DNA from: an uncultured Holophaga sp.
GTDB lineage: Bacteria; Acidobacteriota; Holophagae; Holophagales; Holophagaceae
Assembly (NCBI RefSeq): GCF_963677305.1
Contig: NZ_OY781925.1
Location: forward strand, 681,501-745,500
Direction of reading: 5' to 3'
Length of the DNA stretch: 64,000 nt
In this document: positions 35,568-44,968 of the stretch, piece by piece
How the letters are laid out: each line of letters starts with the position of its first letter
Position numbering within the stretch: the stretch's first letter is position 1
Notes under the pieces: generated by a model
The model's database searches: none
Told to the model about the DNA's origin: nothing
What the model saw: only the letters and a program-made list of their open reading frames with translations
Made by a program: the position numbers and the translations under genes

Positions 35568-36719
35568 TCAGGCCGTGAAGTCCGGGGGCGATATCCCGGC
35601 GAGACTGGCCTTCATAGCCTGGGTCAGCCATTCCATCAGATCGATGCCGCGCCTTCGAGCTGTTCCCGCCAGAGTCAGCATGCGCTCCACAAAGCAGGCG
35701 CCATGCTCACTCTCCACCCCCAGGCTCACCTTCCGCCACAGCACCGCTTTCCGGACCGACCTTTCGGCTTCGTTTTTCGTGGGTACCACCCCCTCATGGG
35801 TCAGGTAGGTCCAGAGCCGGTCCCATTGCCGGAGCAGGTCCTTGGCTGTCCCCCGTGCCTTCTTGGTCGTGTCGGGGTGCTTCGCCAGGATCTCGAACCG
35901 CTCCCGCATCTCCGCCTGGATCGGCTGGGTCCGCTTGGCCAACTCCTCCCGGCTGATCTCCTCCCGTTCCCACTGGTGCCACAGGTGGAAGGCTTGGTCA
36001 CTGGCCAACTTCAGCATGCACCCCTGGGTTCCTGTCTCACCCTTGCTTTCCAACATGCCCTGGATGTCCCGCCGGATATGGCTGTGGCAGAGCTGATGCA
36101 GGGCCTTGAGGGACTTCTCTTAGGGCTTCCAGCGATCTCGCTGGATGATGCCTGCGTAGCCCTCACCTAGCAGCTCCTTGGCCTGCTCCTGTCCTCGGCC
36201 TGGGAGAAGCCGAAAGGCTTCGGCCCCTGGTGTCGCGGCGTCCCAGAGCCACATCCGGTCCTCTCCGCAGCGACCGAAACCTGTTTCGTCGGCGTGGACC
36301 ACTGGCAAGGCTTTCACCTCTGCGTGGATGGCCTCCGTCGTCAGGGCCACGGCCTCACTCACCGACTTGCAACAGGCCGCCACGGAACCCAGGGACATCC
36401 GCACGCCAAAGACGGAGCGGTGCATCACCACGATCTCCCGCTTGGTCAGCCGGAAACGCCCCGAGAGCATCCCGGTGAGCGCCTGGAGTCGAGGCCCGAA
36501 GGCTCCCCTGGGTGTGCCCGCCGGGGCCGCCGCCCGGGTCACATGCCCACAGCGGGGGCAGGCCTTGGACCACTGCCGCAGCTCGGTGACGAAGGCCTGA
36601 AAGGCGGGAGACTCACAGAACTGCCGGATAAGGGCGTCCCGCCTGGGAGCCCGCTCCAGGGATTCCCCACATCGCTCACAGGACTCGGGGTCGGCGTCCT
36701 TCACCTCGATCCTGGGGGC
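35568..36719 (-). pseudogene. IS66-family transposase (TnpC), 5'-truncated and with an in-frame TAA
   Basis: Two open stretches (36704-36120 and 36056-35568) are in the same frame and are separated only by TAA at 36122-36120: reading through gives '...RWKP-stop-EKSLKALHQLCHSHIRRDIQG...', where the family has Tyr. The first part has the zinc-finger-like 'CERCGESL' and 'CPRCGHV' and the DDE core start 'LPVVHADETGFGRCGEDRMWLWDAATP'; the second has 'GVVPTKNEAERSVRKAVLWRKVSLG' with the final Glu. The usual N-terminal ~100 residues are missing and TnpA/TnpB are absent, so it is a dead remnant. Its upstream end abuts an IS630 remnant. Confidence 0.9.
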
Positions 36720-36720
36720 T

Positions 36721-36846
36721 GTCGAACAGCATAACGATGCCCCCAGGCCCTATATCTGGACGGCCAAGGCCAACGATATCCTTGCCAAGGTCATCCGGGC
36801 TCACGTCGCGCAGAATGGTCCACGTATTTCTGGGAACCTACGCTAG
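36721..36846 (+). pseudogene. IS630-family transposase, C-terminal remnant
   Basis: Reading the + strand from 36721 gives about 41 codons ending in TAG (36844-36846): 'VEQHNDAPRPYIWTAKANDILAKVIRA...'. The 'HN..PRPY-WTAKANDILAKV' block is the typical C-terminus of IS630-type transposases (HNADPKPFVWT-A--ILAKV). Only this end remains; it begins exactly where the IS66 remnant on the other strand stops being recognisable, so one element probably truncated the other. Confidence 0.65.
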
Positions 36847-36913
36847 CCATTCATATCAAGCGTGAAATACCTGAACGCTTACATAATAACTTGCATCTTG
36901 CCTTTTGGGAGGC

Positions 36914-38458
36914 TCAGAAGGGGTGCCAGGCCAGCAATCCGGTAAGCATGATTGCGAGTGCTACCCCGGTCCGGCTAACCCACCGGGAGGCTTCCAGTCC
37001 GATGGCAATTGGCAGAAGGTCACGACCTAGGATCTGGTCGCGCTGCAAATCGGCGATATGCCGGTTGATGTGGTAAGCCAGTGCGGAGGAAAAGCAGGCG
37101 AAGCCAGCGTAGAGGATTCCTTGGGGTAAGGCTCCTGGCAGGGCGATGACGAGAATCGCTGGGAGCATGGCTTGGGCCAGGTCTCGTACTCCTGGGAGGT
37201 GGTGTAGGCGATTGAAGAAGCCTGGCCCCTTCCTGTGCTGCATAAAGGCTGTGCCAATAGCTAGTATGATCAATAGCCCAAGTGAGACATGCAGCCCAAA
37301 GGCCTTGGAGCATGCGAGGGCCACGAGTAAGAAGATGGATGCGATGATTTTTGCTGATTTGTCGTATTTTTTGAGCAGCTTGCCTCTGGCTAGCCCTTTG
37401 ACCTCCAGGCCACAGGCGTCGATGTAAGGAATCCATGCTTGGATTCCCAGCAGATAGGTGGCGATCAGGATGCCTCCCAAGCGCGGGGAAGGTGCGTGTA
37501 GACCCAGGAACAGAAAGGAGGAGATCAGGCCCAGGCAGAGTGCGTAGGGGACTTGGAATGCCTGGGATAGGCGCTTGAGTGTCTTGCAGAGACCTGCCGG
37601 ATCGCCGTGGGTTTCCAGGGCTGCAACGACCTCCTCAACAGTCCATCGCGGCGTGGAAGCGCCAGACAGGACGGCGACTCGTGAGTCTGCCTCAAGGTGG
37701 TCGAAGCAAAGTTCTGAGGCTGTCTCAACTTGTTGGGTTGGCTTCTGATGGGCTTGAGCGATCTCGGTCAGGTGGCGGGTATTGTTGGAGGATTTGCCCC
37801 CCACAATGACGACCGCATCCGTTGCTTGAATCAGGGCAAATGCCTCGGCTTGGCGCTTCCAGGTGTCTGGACAGATGGTGTTGTGGACAATGAGCTTTGG
37901 GTGTCGTGCGCATAGCCAAGTTGTGATTTCGCTGAAGGTGTGCTTCTTGAATGTGGTCTGGGCAAGGACCACGGCGGAATCCAGTTGGGTGGGGGGCAGC
38001 TTCTGGACTTCCTCCATGGTGCTGATGACGATAGCCTGTTGCGCATAGCTGATGTGGGCAATGACTTCAGGATGTTTGATGTCCCCAAGAATGATGATGG
38101 GGTGTCCTTTCCGGCTGTAGCGTTTGATGTAGGCCTGGACCTTGGTGACTTCTGGACAGGTGCCGTTGAATAAGCGGATCTTCCCAAGGGCTTTCAGCTC
38201 GCTTAGGTTGCGGTATTCCTCGAGGGGGACACCATGAGCCCGGATGATCAGCGTTCCTCGTGGGCAGTCAAACCCGTCCCTGGCTTTCCCAACACCCCGT
38301 GCGCGGAGCTGGTTGAGGGCTTGCTCGTTATGAATGAGGTCTCCGACTGTATTGACGGAAGATGAATGTCCAAATCTTGCGGAAGCTTCGAGGCTCATGT
38401 CGACTGCTCGGTGGACTCCCCAGCAGAATCCAGCATGATGTGGTTGTAAAATCTTCAT
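36914..38458 (-). CDS. IspH reductase fused to a UbiA-like membrane domain
   Basis: A 514-residue two-domain protein. Residues 1-285 are a full IspH (LytB), the 4Fe-4S enzyme reducing HMBPP to IPP and DMAPP: cluster cysteines Cys12, Cys101 and Cys196, His43, His75, His129 and Glu131 of 'HPEV', Thr168/169, 'SSNN' 223-226 and 'SGAST' 265-269 are all present. Residues ~300-510 form about seven membrane helices and include 'HIADLQRDQILGRDLLPIAIG' (460-487), which resembles the second Asp motif of UbiA prenyltransferases; the first Asp motif is degenerate at best. GC and codon use are lower than in the core genes. Normal IspH is ~310-330 residues without membrane part. The fused domain's substrate is unknown. 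Confidence 0.85.
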   Translation of the reverse strand: MKILQPHHAGFCWGVHRAVDMSLEASARFGHSSSVNTVGDLIHNEQALNQLRARGVGKARDGFDCPRGTLIIRAHGVPLEEYRNLSELKALGKIRLFNGTCPEVTKVQAYIKRYSRKGHPIIILGDIKHPEVIAHISYAQQAIVISTMEEVQKLPPTQLDSAVVLAQTTFKKHTFSEITTWLCARHPKLIVHNTICPDTWKRQAEAFALIQATDAVVIVGGKSSNNTRHLTEIAQAHQKPTQQVETASELCFDHLEADSRVAVLSGASTPRWTVEEVVAALETHGDPAGLCKTLKRLSQAFQVPYALCLGLISSFLFLGLHAPSPRLGGILIATYLLGIQAWIPYIDACGLEVKGLARGKLLKKYDKSAKIIASIFLLVALACSKAFGLHVSLGLLIILAIGTAFMQHRKGPGFFNRLHHLPGVRDLAQAMLPAILVIALPGALPQGILYAGFACFSSALAYHINRHIADLQRDQILGRDLLPIAIGLEASRWVSRTGVALAIMLTGLLAWHPF

Positions 38459-38540
38459 TTTAAATTTTTATGTATAGTTGTATGACTAGTGTGTGCCGTT
38501 GTTTGTGTCATGGCGACCGCTGTAATGCTTAAAAAGAAGG

Positions 38541-38612
38541 TTGACATGCATGGGTCAAATATTGAACCCTCAATGGCGATGTCGGCGCAAATATTTCCGG
38601 TAAATATTTTGC
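38541..38612 (+). promoter_or_regulatory. Cluster of three inverted repeats upstream of the RHS genes
   Basis: In the AT-rich 214-base gap between the divergent ispH-fusion and RHS genes three palindromes follow each other: TTGAC-N8-GTCAA (38541-38558), ATTGA-N4-TCAAT (38561-38574) and GCAAATATTT-N5-AAATATTTTGC (38587-38612, one extra T). They could be operator sites or mRNA hairpins. A possible promoter TTGTTT-N16-TGTAAT lies before them (38499-38526). Confidence 0.45.
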
Positions 38613-38672
38613 ATTCAAAATAATGAACATTTCAGCACCATGAGTTCCCTGGTTCCAGGGGTAGGGGGAGGC

Positions 38673-41084
38673 ATGTCTGCGGTGAGAGTTTGGCTAATGG
38701 GTGGAGTTGTCTGTGCTCAGGTCGTGGCTCTGGGGGCAAAGCCCCTTCGGCACACCAAGCCGAAGGTTCCCGGCGCGGCCTCGGTGGATAGGGCTCTGCA
38801 GGCCCTGGTCTTTGAAGAGCCTCTGGTGGCACTCTCGACACCCCGCGAGCGCGAGCGAAGGGATTTGGGGAAGGCACTCGAGGCGTATCGGCGAGGCGGG
38901 AAACTCGAGGACCTTGAGCCCATTGAAGCCTTCCTCAATGCGTACCCGGGCAACCCATGGGAGCTTGCTCTGCACGTTGATGTTGGGTTGATGTACCGCC
39001 ATGTCGGTGCCGTCTCGGCTGCCATTCGTCACTGGGAGAAGGCCTGGGCATTGGGCGAGAATCAGAAGGCGCCAAAGGCGGTTGCCTTGGCTCATCGGGC
39101 CTTGGGAGAACTGCTGGAGGTGAACGCTGGCCTGGGGCAGCGGCAGGCCCTGGAGCAGTGGGTGAAGGTGGCTGAGGCCCAGAGCCTTGGGGGGCTTTTG
39201 ACGGAGAAGCTTTCTCTTGCCAAGGAGAGCCTGGGCTACATGCAGAACAGCCCGGAGACAGCCTATCGCTGCGGTCCGACCGCTTTGGCCTATCTCAAGG
39301 CCACTGAGGATCCGAAGGCTTTTGCGGATTCGCGTATCCAGCACTTTCTGAGCAGCGAGCAAGGGACCAGTCTCGCGAAGAATGCTGGGTGGGCCGAGCA
39401 GCTCGGCCTCAAGGTCCAGATGGCCAAGCGCTGGGCAGGGGGGGAATTCCCCGTGCCCAGCCTCCTGCACTTCCGCTCCGGGCATTTCGCGGCTGCCATG
39501 TACGCCCGAAATGGCCGTGTGCTGGTTCAGGATCCAGCCCTGGGTGACACCTGGGTTCCTCGGAGCATCCTGGAGCAGGAAAGCACCGGTTACGCACTCA
39601 TCCCTGCTGGGGCGCTTCCCAAGGGGTGGACCGCGGTGAGCAAGGCCGAGGGGGAAAAGGTGTGGGGCAAGGGGGCCTGGGGTCCCGGTCGCCCAGATGA
39701 TACCCGTCCTGACAGCAGGCGCTTTGGCACCCAGCTGCTTTCGAGCAGTCCGGGTGGTGTTCGGGTCTCCTACCTTGCCAATCTGGTGGACCTGAATGTC
39801 GAGATACCGGTGGTGGACTATGCTCCCGCCAAGGGCCCCAGGATCGACCTGAGTGTGACTTACAACCACCGGGAATACGGTCAGCCCGAGACCTTCGACT
39901 ACTGCAACCTCGGCTCCAAGTGGACCTTCACCTTCCTGACTTGCCTGAAGGACGACACCACAAACCCTGACTTCAACGTGACCTTGTGCAACCCCGGAGG
40001 CGGGGGGCTGATCTTCCAGAGCCGGGGGGATGGGACCTATCTGCCCGAGGGTTACACCCAGGCCCAGCTGGTCCGGCAGCCCAATAATACCTACACCATC
40101 GAATACCTGGACGGGCATAAGGACTTCTATGAGGCTGCGGACCGTGGATGGGGCCTGCGTCGGATCATTCTGACGCGCCGTCAGGACCAGAAGGGCCTGG
40201 AAGCGAAGTTTGGATGGGATGCCATGCTGCGCCTGGTGTCCATCACCGATGCCGACGGTCAGGTCACCCGCCTGAGCTATGAGAATGCCGCTGACCCCCT
40301 GAAGCTCACCCAGGTGGTGGATCCCAGGGGGCGTACTACCCGCTTTGAATACGACGAGCAGGGGCGCTTGGTGCGTACGGTGGATAGCGAAGGGCGAGCC
40401 AGCAACTTCAGCTATGGCCTGGACTCAAAGCGCCCTGGCGTGGGTTTGGACTTCATCAACCATATCGAAACACCCGCGGGTTCCCTGTCCATCCGGGCGG
40501 GTGAAGGTCTTGTGGGGCCCTCCTATCGGCGCTGGCTCGAAGCCGAGAGGGGAGACGGGACCCTGGAGCGCCTTGAGGGAGGCGCGGGCTATGCTTACGA
40601 GATCGACCCCGAACAGTTTCCCAAGGCCCCGGAACTGGATACGGAAACCCAACACCCCCTCTCTGTATCAGCCCGGGAGTCGTTCTTCTGGGGGGCAGGG
40701 GCCTATCGCGGTGGCCAGCCGGACTATTCTGCAGCCCACCATATCCGTTGGGGCCATGGACCCGGAGGCTATTCCTCGGGGATCGTCCTGAGTGAGAAGG
40801 CGCCGGGTGAGGCGCGACACTGGTATATCCATGCAGGAGATTTCTGGGGAGGGGTTTTCCCGGGTGCTCATACGGATAGATACCCACTCACGCCCGAGGG
40901 GCTGTCCCGAATGGCGCCCAAGGGGGCAGCGGCGAGTGCCCTGCTGCCCGTGTGTGACGGAAATCGGAACCTGGTGACCCGGGATTATTGGGTGCGGTCG
41001 GATGGAAGCCTGGGGGTGAAGACCCAGCAGTTCGATGCGAAGGGGCAGGCCGTGGTGGTTCCTTCCCTTGCGGTGTCCAGATAG
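38673..41084 (+). CDS. Secreted protein with C39-peptidase-like domain and RHS/YD repeats (first copy)
   Basis: An ~803-residue protein: signal peptide ('MSAVRVWLMGGVVCAQVVALGA'), a helical TPR-like region (about 85-190), then a papain-like C39-type domain with 'YRCGPTAL' (Cys200), 'FRSGHFAAAMY' (His271) and 'VLVQDPALGDTW' (Asp287), a complete triad. From about residue 385 an RHS N-terminal region ('YNHREYGQPETFDYCNLGSKWTF') and YD repeats ('FGWDAMLRLVSITDADGQVTRLSYEN', 'TTRFEYDEQGRLVRTVDSEGRASNFSYG') follow. It ends without the conserved RHS core, so it is a shortened relative of the next gene. ATG 38640 (11 codons upstream) is an alternative start; the later one gives the better signal peptide. 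Role: probably secreted/processing part of the RHS system (inference). Confidence 0.82.
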   Translation: MSAVRVWLMGGVVCAQVVALGAKPLRHTKPKVPGAASVDRALQALVFEEPLVALSTPRERERRDLGKALEAYRRGGKLEDLEPIEAFLNAYPGNPWELALHVDVGLMYRHVGAVSAAIRHWEKAWALGENQKAPKAVALAHRALGELLEVNAGLGQRQALEQWVKVAEAQSLGGLLTEKLSLAKESLGYMQNSPETAYRCGPTALAYLKATEDPKAFADSRIQHFLSSEQGTSLAKNAGWAEQLGLKVQMAKRWAGGEFPVPSLLHFRSGHFAAAMYARNGRVLVQDPALGDTWVPRSILEQESTGYALIPAGALPKGWTAVSKAEGEKVWGKGAWGPGRPDDTRPDSRRFGTQLLSSSPGGVRVSYLANLVDLNVEIPVVDYAPAKGPRIDLSVTYNHREYGQPETFDYCNLGSKWTFTFLTCLKDDTTNPDFNVTLCNPGGGGLIFQSRGDGTYLPEGYTQAQLVRQPNNTYTIEYLDGHKDFYEAADRGWGLRRIILTRRQDQKGLEAKFGWDAMLRLVSITDADGQVTRLSYENAADPLKLTQVVDPRGRTTRFEYDEQGRLVRTVDSEGRASNFSYGLDSKRPGVGLDFINHIETPAGSLSIRAGEGLVGPSYRRWLEAERGDGTLERLEGGAGYAYEIDPEQFPKAPELDTETQHPLSVSARESFFWGAGAYRGGQPDYSAAHHIRWGHGPGGYSSGIVLSEKAPGEARHWYIHAGDFWGGVFPGAHTDRYPLTPEGLSRMAPKGAAASALLPVCDGNRNLVTRDYWVRSDGSLGVKTQQFDAKGQAVVVPSLAVSR

Positions 41085-41135
41085 GCCATCTGGAGCGTTT
41101 TTTCGGTTCGCTTGAAATACAGTTCCGAGGTTTCC

Positions 41136-44100
41136 ATGCGTGCAGGCGGTGGGTATCCAGTCTCTTGGGTGATGGCGCTTCTGGTGGCCAATGCGGGGAT
41201 CGTGGCGAAGGCGGAGTTCGCCCCCCCGGTCTCAACCGCTACCATTACGGCCCGCCGGGTCTTCCAGGAACCCCTGGTGCCCGTGGGCGGGGAACCGTCC
41301 CTGGAGGAGAACCGGGAGCTGGCGAGGGCGCTGGATGCTTTTGCGGCGGGGCATGGCACCAAGTCCTTGACGGAGTTCCTGAGTGTCAACCTCCGCAGTC
41401 CCTGGCGGGCTTCCATACTTGCCAGTCTTGGTTGGATTTATCGAAGGGACGGTTTCGTCGGTCGAGCGGAACAGGCATGGCGAGAAGCATGGCGTCTCAG
41501 CAAGGATGGCCCGAGTCGGGCTATCGCCGATTGGAGCGTGGCCAACCTAGCGGATCTCCTCGCCCAGTTGGGCAAGAAGGAGTCTTTGGCACTCCTGCTG
41601 CAGGAAGTTGGGGATAGAAAGCTATCCGGAGTCGCAGGCACGATGTTTCAGGGCTCTCGAGAGCGTCTTGCGGCGATGACGCAGGATCCCGCCCACACCC
41701 TTTTGTGTGGCCCCAGGGCGCTCGGAGAGCTCGCGCGGGCCCTGGGCAAACCGCAGAAGCTAGATGGTCTGGCGCTCATGCAGGCGGGTCCAAAGGGGAC
41801 CAACCTTGCCCAGCTTCAGGATTGGGGGAAGGGGTTGGGGCTCGACCTGGTGGGAATTCGCCTGCAGCCTGGGGATTTCCTTCCCCTGCCAGCCTTGCTT
41901 TACTGGCGGGCTGGACACTTCTCGGCGGTTCTTCGAGAGGAGCGGGGGCGCTTCCTCGTGCGTGGATTCTTGTCAGGCGAGGACACATGGATGACCCCTG
42001 AAGCCCTCTTGGAGGAGGGAGGGGGATATGCACTCGTCCCCAGGGGCCATCAGGCGTTTGCAACGGTTGGATCCTCGGTCCTCGCTACGGTTTGGGGTTC
42101 CGGTGATGTGCCTGAACACTCGAAAAAGAGACCCGCACCTGGGGACCCGGATTGCGGAGGTGGTAACTGTCCAAAGGGAATGCCTACCTATCGTTTTTAT
42201 GCGGAACAGGTCAGCTTGCTGGTAGAGGACATTCCCCTTTGGTACACCCCACCCCAAGGGCCCTCGATCCAATTTCATATCCGATACAATCAATGGGACC
42301 TCCAGCAGCCGGCAACCTTCACATACTGGAATCTCGGGTCGAAATGGACCACGGACTGGTTATCCTATGTGACGGATGACCCCTCGGCCCCGGGGCAGAA
42401 CACCTCCATATATCTCCGCGGTGGTGGCGTGGATGACTATACCGGCTACTCTGCGACGACAGGGGCCTTTTCGCCGCAGTACTACCACCACGATATTCTG
42501 GTTCGGACATCGGCAAGCAGTTACGAGCGGAGGCTGCCGGATGGCTCGAAGGAGATTTTCGATGCGCCGGACGGGGCGGTTGCGCCGCGGCGGATTTTCC
42601 TGACCAAAATCGTTGACCCTGCCGGTAACACCCTTCAATTTGCGTACGATGCATTGCACCGCTTGGTTTCTGCAACGGATGCACTGGGGCAAGTGACGAC
42701 GCTGCAATACGGGTTGGCGGCCGATCCTCTAAAGGTGACCCAGGTGACGGATCCCTACGGGCGATCCGCTATTTTTCAATACGATGGGTCGAATAAGTTG
42801 TTCCAAGTTACGGATATGGGAGGGCTGACATCGGGTTTCGCCTACGGTCCAACCAGTGATGCGCCCAACGCGGGGGAGGACTTCCTCAACACCATGATCA
42901 CTCCTTACGGCACCACGAGCTTTGCCGCTGGGGTGAACGGGACGGTGGACCGCTGGCTTCAGGCGACCGACCCCCTTGGGCAGACGGAGCGTGCTGAATT
43001 CCATAATGGCACGGGTGGCTTGCCCGATAGAGATTCAGCCGTCCCTTCGGGGTTTAATAACTACAGCCTTTCCTGGCGCAATACCCTTTACTGGGACAAG
43101 CGGGCCATGGCCGCTTCCACCCGGAACTGGACCACCGCCAAGATCTATCACTTTCTGCATACCACTTACCCGGGGCCGCCTTCACCTCTCTTGGAAAGCA
43201 CCAAGGCGCCACTCGAAAGACGGGTGTGGTATCGCTACGGCCAAGGGGATTCCCGTTTTGAGGGTACCTCAAGCCTACCTTTGGCAACGGCTCGGGTGTT
43301 GGATGATGGCACAGAGCAGCGTACCCAGGCTGAGTACAACACGCTTGGGAAGCCCACGAAGACGATTGATGCCGCTGGGCGTGTGACTGCATACACCTAC
43401 TCGGCGGATGGCATGGACCTTCTGGAGGTCCGCAACACCACCGGGAGCACCAACGACCTGCTGGCCCAGTACACCTACAATGCCCAGCACAAGCCCCTGA
43501 CTGTGAGTGACGCCGCTGGTAAGACCACAAGTTTTACCTACAACGCAGCGGGTCAGATCCTCACCATCACCAATCCCAAGAGCGAAACGACGAGCTTTGC
43601 CTATACGGGCGGTTACTTGAGCCGCATCACCGGGGCCCAGGCGGGGGCCACCACGAGCTTCACCTATGACAAGTTTGGGCGGGTGCATACGGTGATTGGC
43701 CCGGACGGCAATGGTGTCACGACGGATTATGACAACCTGGATCGCCCCATGCAGGTCAGCTACGCAGACGGCACGACCGAGCAGATGGCCTACGACAGGC
43801 TCGACCTGAGCGCCAAGAAGGACCGGCAGGGGCGCTGGACCTACATGAGCTATAACCCCCTGCGGCGGCTCTCGGAAGTCCAAGATGCCCTCGGGCGCAC
43901 CACCTCCTTCGACTGGTGCAACTGTGGGAGTCTGGAACAGCTGACGGATCCGGCGGGGCACACCACCAATTGGTGGCGGGATCTGCAGGGACGGGTCATC
44001 GGCAAGCGCCTGGATGATGGCTCCCTGACCAGCTACTCCTACGACACCGCTGGTCGATTGGTTCAGCGGGTGGATGCCAAGGGGCAGATGACCAGCTATC

Positions 44101-44873
44101 AGTACTATGCCGACAACAACCTAAAGCAGGTGGACTATGTCAATGCCCTGAAGGCCACCCCCTCGGTGGGTTATGCCTATGATGGCATCTACAATCGGCT
44201 TGCCACCATGACGGATGGCTATGGCACCACGACCTATAGCTACCACCCGGTTGGGGCGGGCCCGGTGCTTGGGGCCGGGCGTCTGGCCAGCGTGGCGGGT
44301 CCCTTTGCCAACAGCACCATCACCTATGCCTACGATGAACTGGGGCGGGTGCTGAGCCGGGGGATCAACGGCATCAGCGAGACCCGCAGCTTTGATGCCC
44401 TTGGCCGTCTTGCTCAGGTGAACAACCCCCTGGGGACCTTCTCCTATGCCTACCAAGGCAGCACCGGGCGCCTGGACAACATCCTGCTCCCCAACGGGCA
44501 GAAGACGGTGTTCACCTACTTCGACGCCACTCAGGACTACCGGCTGTCTGGCATTTCCAACCAAAAGAGTGATTCCAGCGTCATCTCGGCCTTCGGCTAT
44601 GCCTACAACGCAGATGGAGCCATCAAGACCTGGAGTCAGCAGGCGGATGCCCAGACTCCAAGGGTCTACAGCTTCTCCTACGATGCTGCCAACCAGCTGA
44701 TTGGGGCAACGCTGAACCTGGAGGGGCCCACTGGTGCCCTGATCCACCAGTATGTCTACGGATATGACCTGGCCGGTAATCGCACCAGCGAACAGATTGA
44801 CGGCCAAGTCACGGCAGCGGAATACAACAGCACCAACCAGCTCACGGAGCAGCGCATCAGCACTGCCCCCTAG
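41136..44873 (+). CDS. Secreted RHS/YD-repeat protein with degenerate C39-like domain (second copy)
   Basis: A 1245-residue paralogue of the previous protein. Signal peptide, helical region and C39-like domain recur ('LLCGPRAL' Cys191, 'WRAGHFSAV' His261), but the QDP aspartate is replaced ('FLVRGFLSGEDTW'), so the triad seems lost. From about residue 380 it carries a long YD-repeat array ('AEYNTLGKPTKTIDAAGRVTAYTYSADG', 'YDKFGRVHTVIGPDGNGVTTDYDNLDRPMQV', and many more) as in RHS toxin shells. It stops after 'AAEYNSTNQLTEQRISTAP', before the C-terminal core and toxin. Start ATG 41136 has GAGG upstream (TTG 41112 rejected). The missing core is found at the end of the next gene. Confidence 0.88.
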   Translation: MRAGGGYPVSWVMALLVANAGIVAKAEFAPPVSTATITARRVFQEPLVPVGGEPSLEENRELARALDAFAAGHGTKSLTEFLSVNLRSPWRASILASLGWIYRRDGFVGRAEQAWREAWRLSKDGPSRAIADWSVANLADLLAQLGKKESLALLLQEVGDRKLSGVAGTMFQGSRERLAAMTQDPAHTLLCGPRALGELARALGKPQKLDGLALMQAGPKGTNLAQLQDWGKGLGLDLVGIRLQPGDFLPLPALLYWRAGHFSAVLREERGRFLVRGFLSGEDTWMTPEALLEEGGGYALVPRGHQAFATVGSSVLATVWGSGDVPEHSKKRPAPGDPDCGGGNCPKGMPTYRFYAEQVSLLVEDIPLWYTPPQGPSIQFHIRYNQWDLQQPATFTYWNLGSKWTTDWLSYVTDDPSAPGQNTSIYLRGGGVDDYTGYSATTGAFSPQYYHHDILVRTSASSYERRLPDGSKEIFDAPDGAVAPRRIFLTKIVDPAGNTLQFAYDALHRLVSATDALGQVTTLQYGLAADPLKVTQVTDPYGRSAIFQYDGSNKLFQVTDMGGLTSGFAYGPTSDAPNAGEDFLNTMITPYGTTSFAAGVNGTVDRWLQATDPLGQTERAEFHNGTGGLPDRDSAVPSGFNNYSLSWRNTLYWDKRAMAASTRNWTTAKIYHFLHTTYPGPPSPLLESTKAPLERRVWYRYGQGDSRFEGTSSLPLATARVLDDGTEQRTQAEYNTLGKPTKTIDAAGRVTAYTYSADGMDLLEVRNTTGSTNDLLAQYTYNAQHKPLTVSDAAGKTTSFTYNAAGQILTITNPKSETTSFAYTGGYLSRITGAQAGATTSFTYDKFGRVHTVIGPDGNGVTTDYDNLDRPMQVSYADGTTEQMAYDRLDLSAKKDRQGRWTYMSYNPLRRLSEVQDALGRTTSFDWCNCGSLEQLTDPAGHTTNWWRDLQGRVIGKRLDDGSLTSYSYDTAGRLVQRVDAKGQMTSYQYYADNNLKQVDYVNALKATPSVGYAYDGIYNRLATMTDGYGTTTYSYHPVGAGPVLGAGRLASVAGPFANSTITYAYDELGRVLSRGINGISETRSFDALGRLAQVNNPLGTFSYAYQGSTGRLDNILLPNGQKTVFTYFDATQDYRLSGISNQKSDSSVISAFGYAYNADGAIKTWSQQADAQTPRVYSFSYDAANQLIGATLNLEGPTGALIHQYVYGYDLAGNRTSEQIDGQVTAAEYNSTNQLTEQRISTAP

Positions 44874-44968
44874 CGGTTTTCTGCCGCATTGAATTGCCCA
44901 TCCATGTTTGCCCTGCTTTGAAGTGTTTGCCAGAGGTCACTGTGTACCTTCCCGCTGAATTGTCCCGA

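Noticed and set aside
36120..36122. Recoding (selenocysteine or programmed read-through) of the IS66 transposase stop
   Set aside because: The codon is TAA, not TGA, the 5' end of the gene is missing as well, and the TnpA/TnpB genes are absent; decay is the simple explanation.
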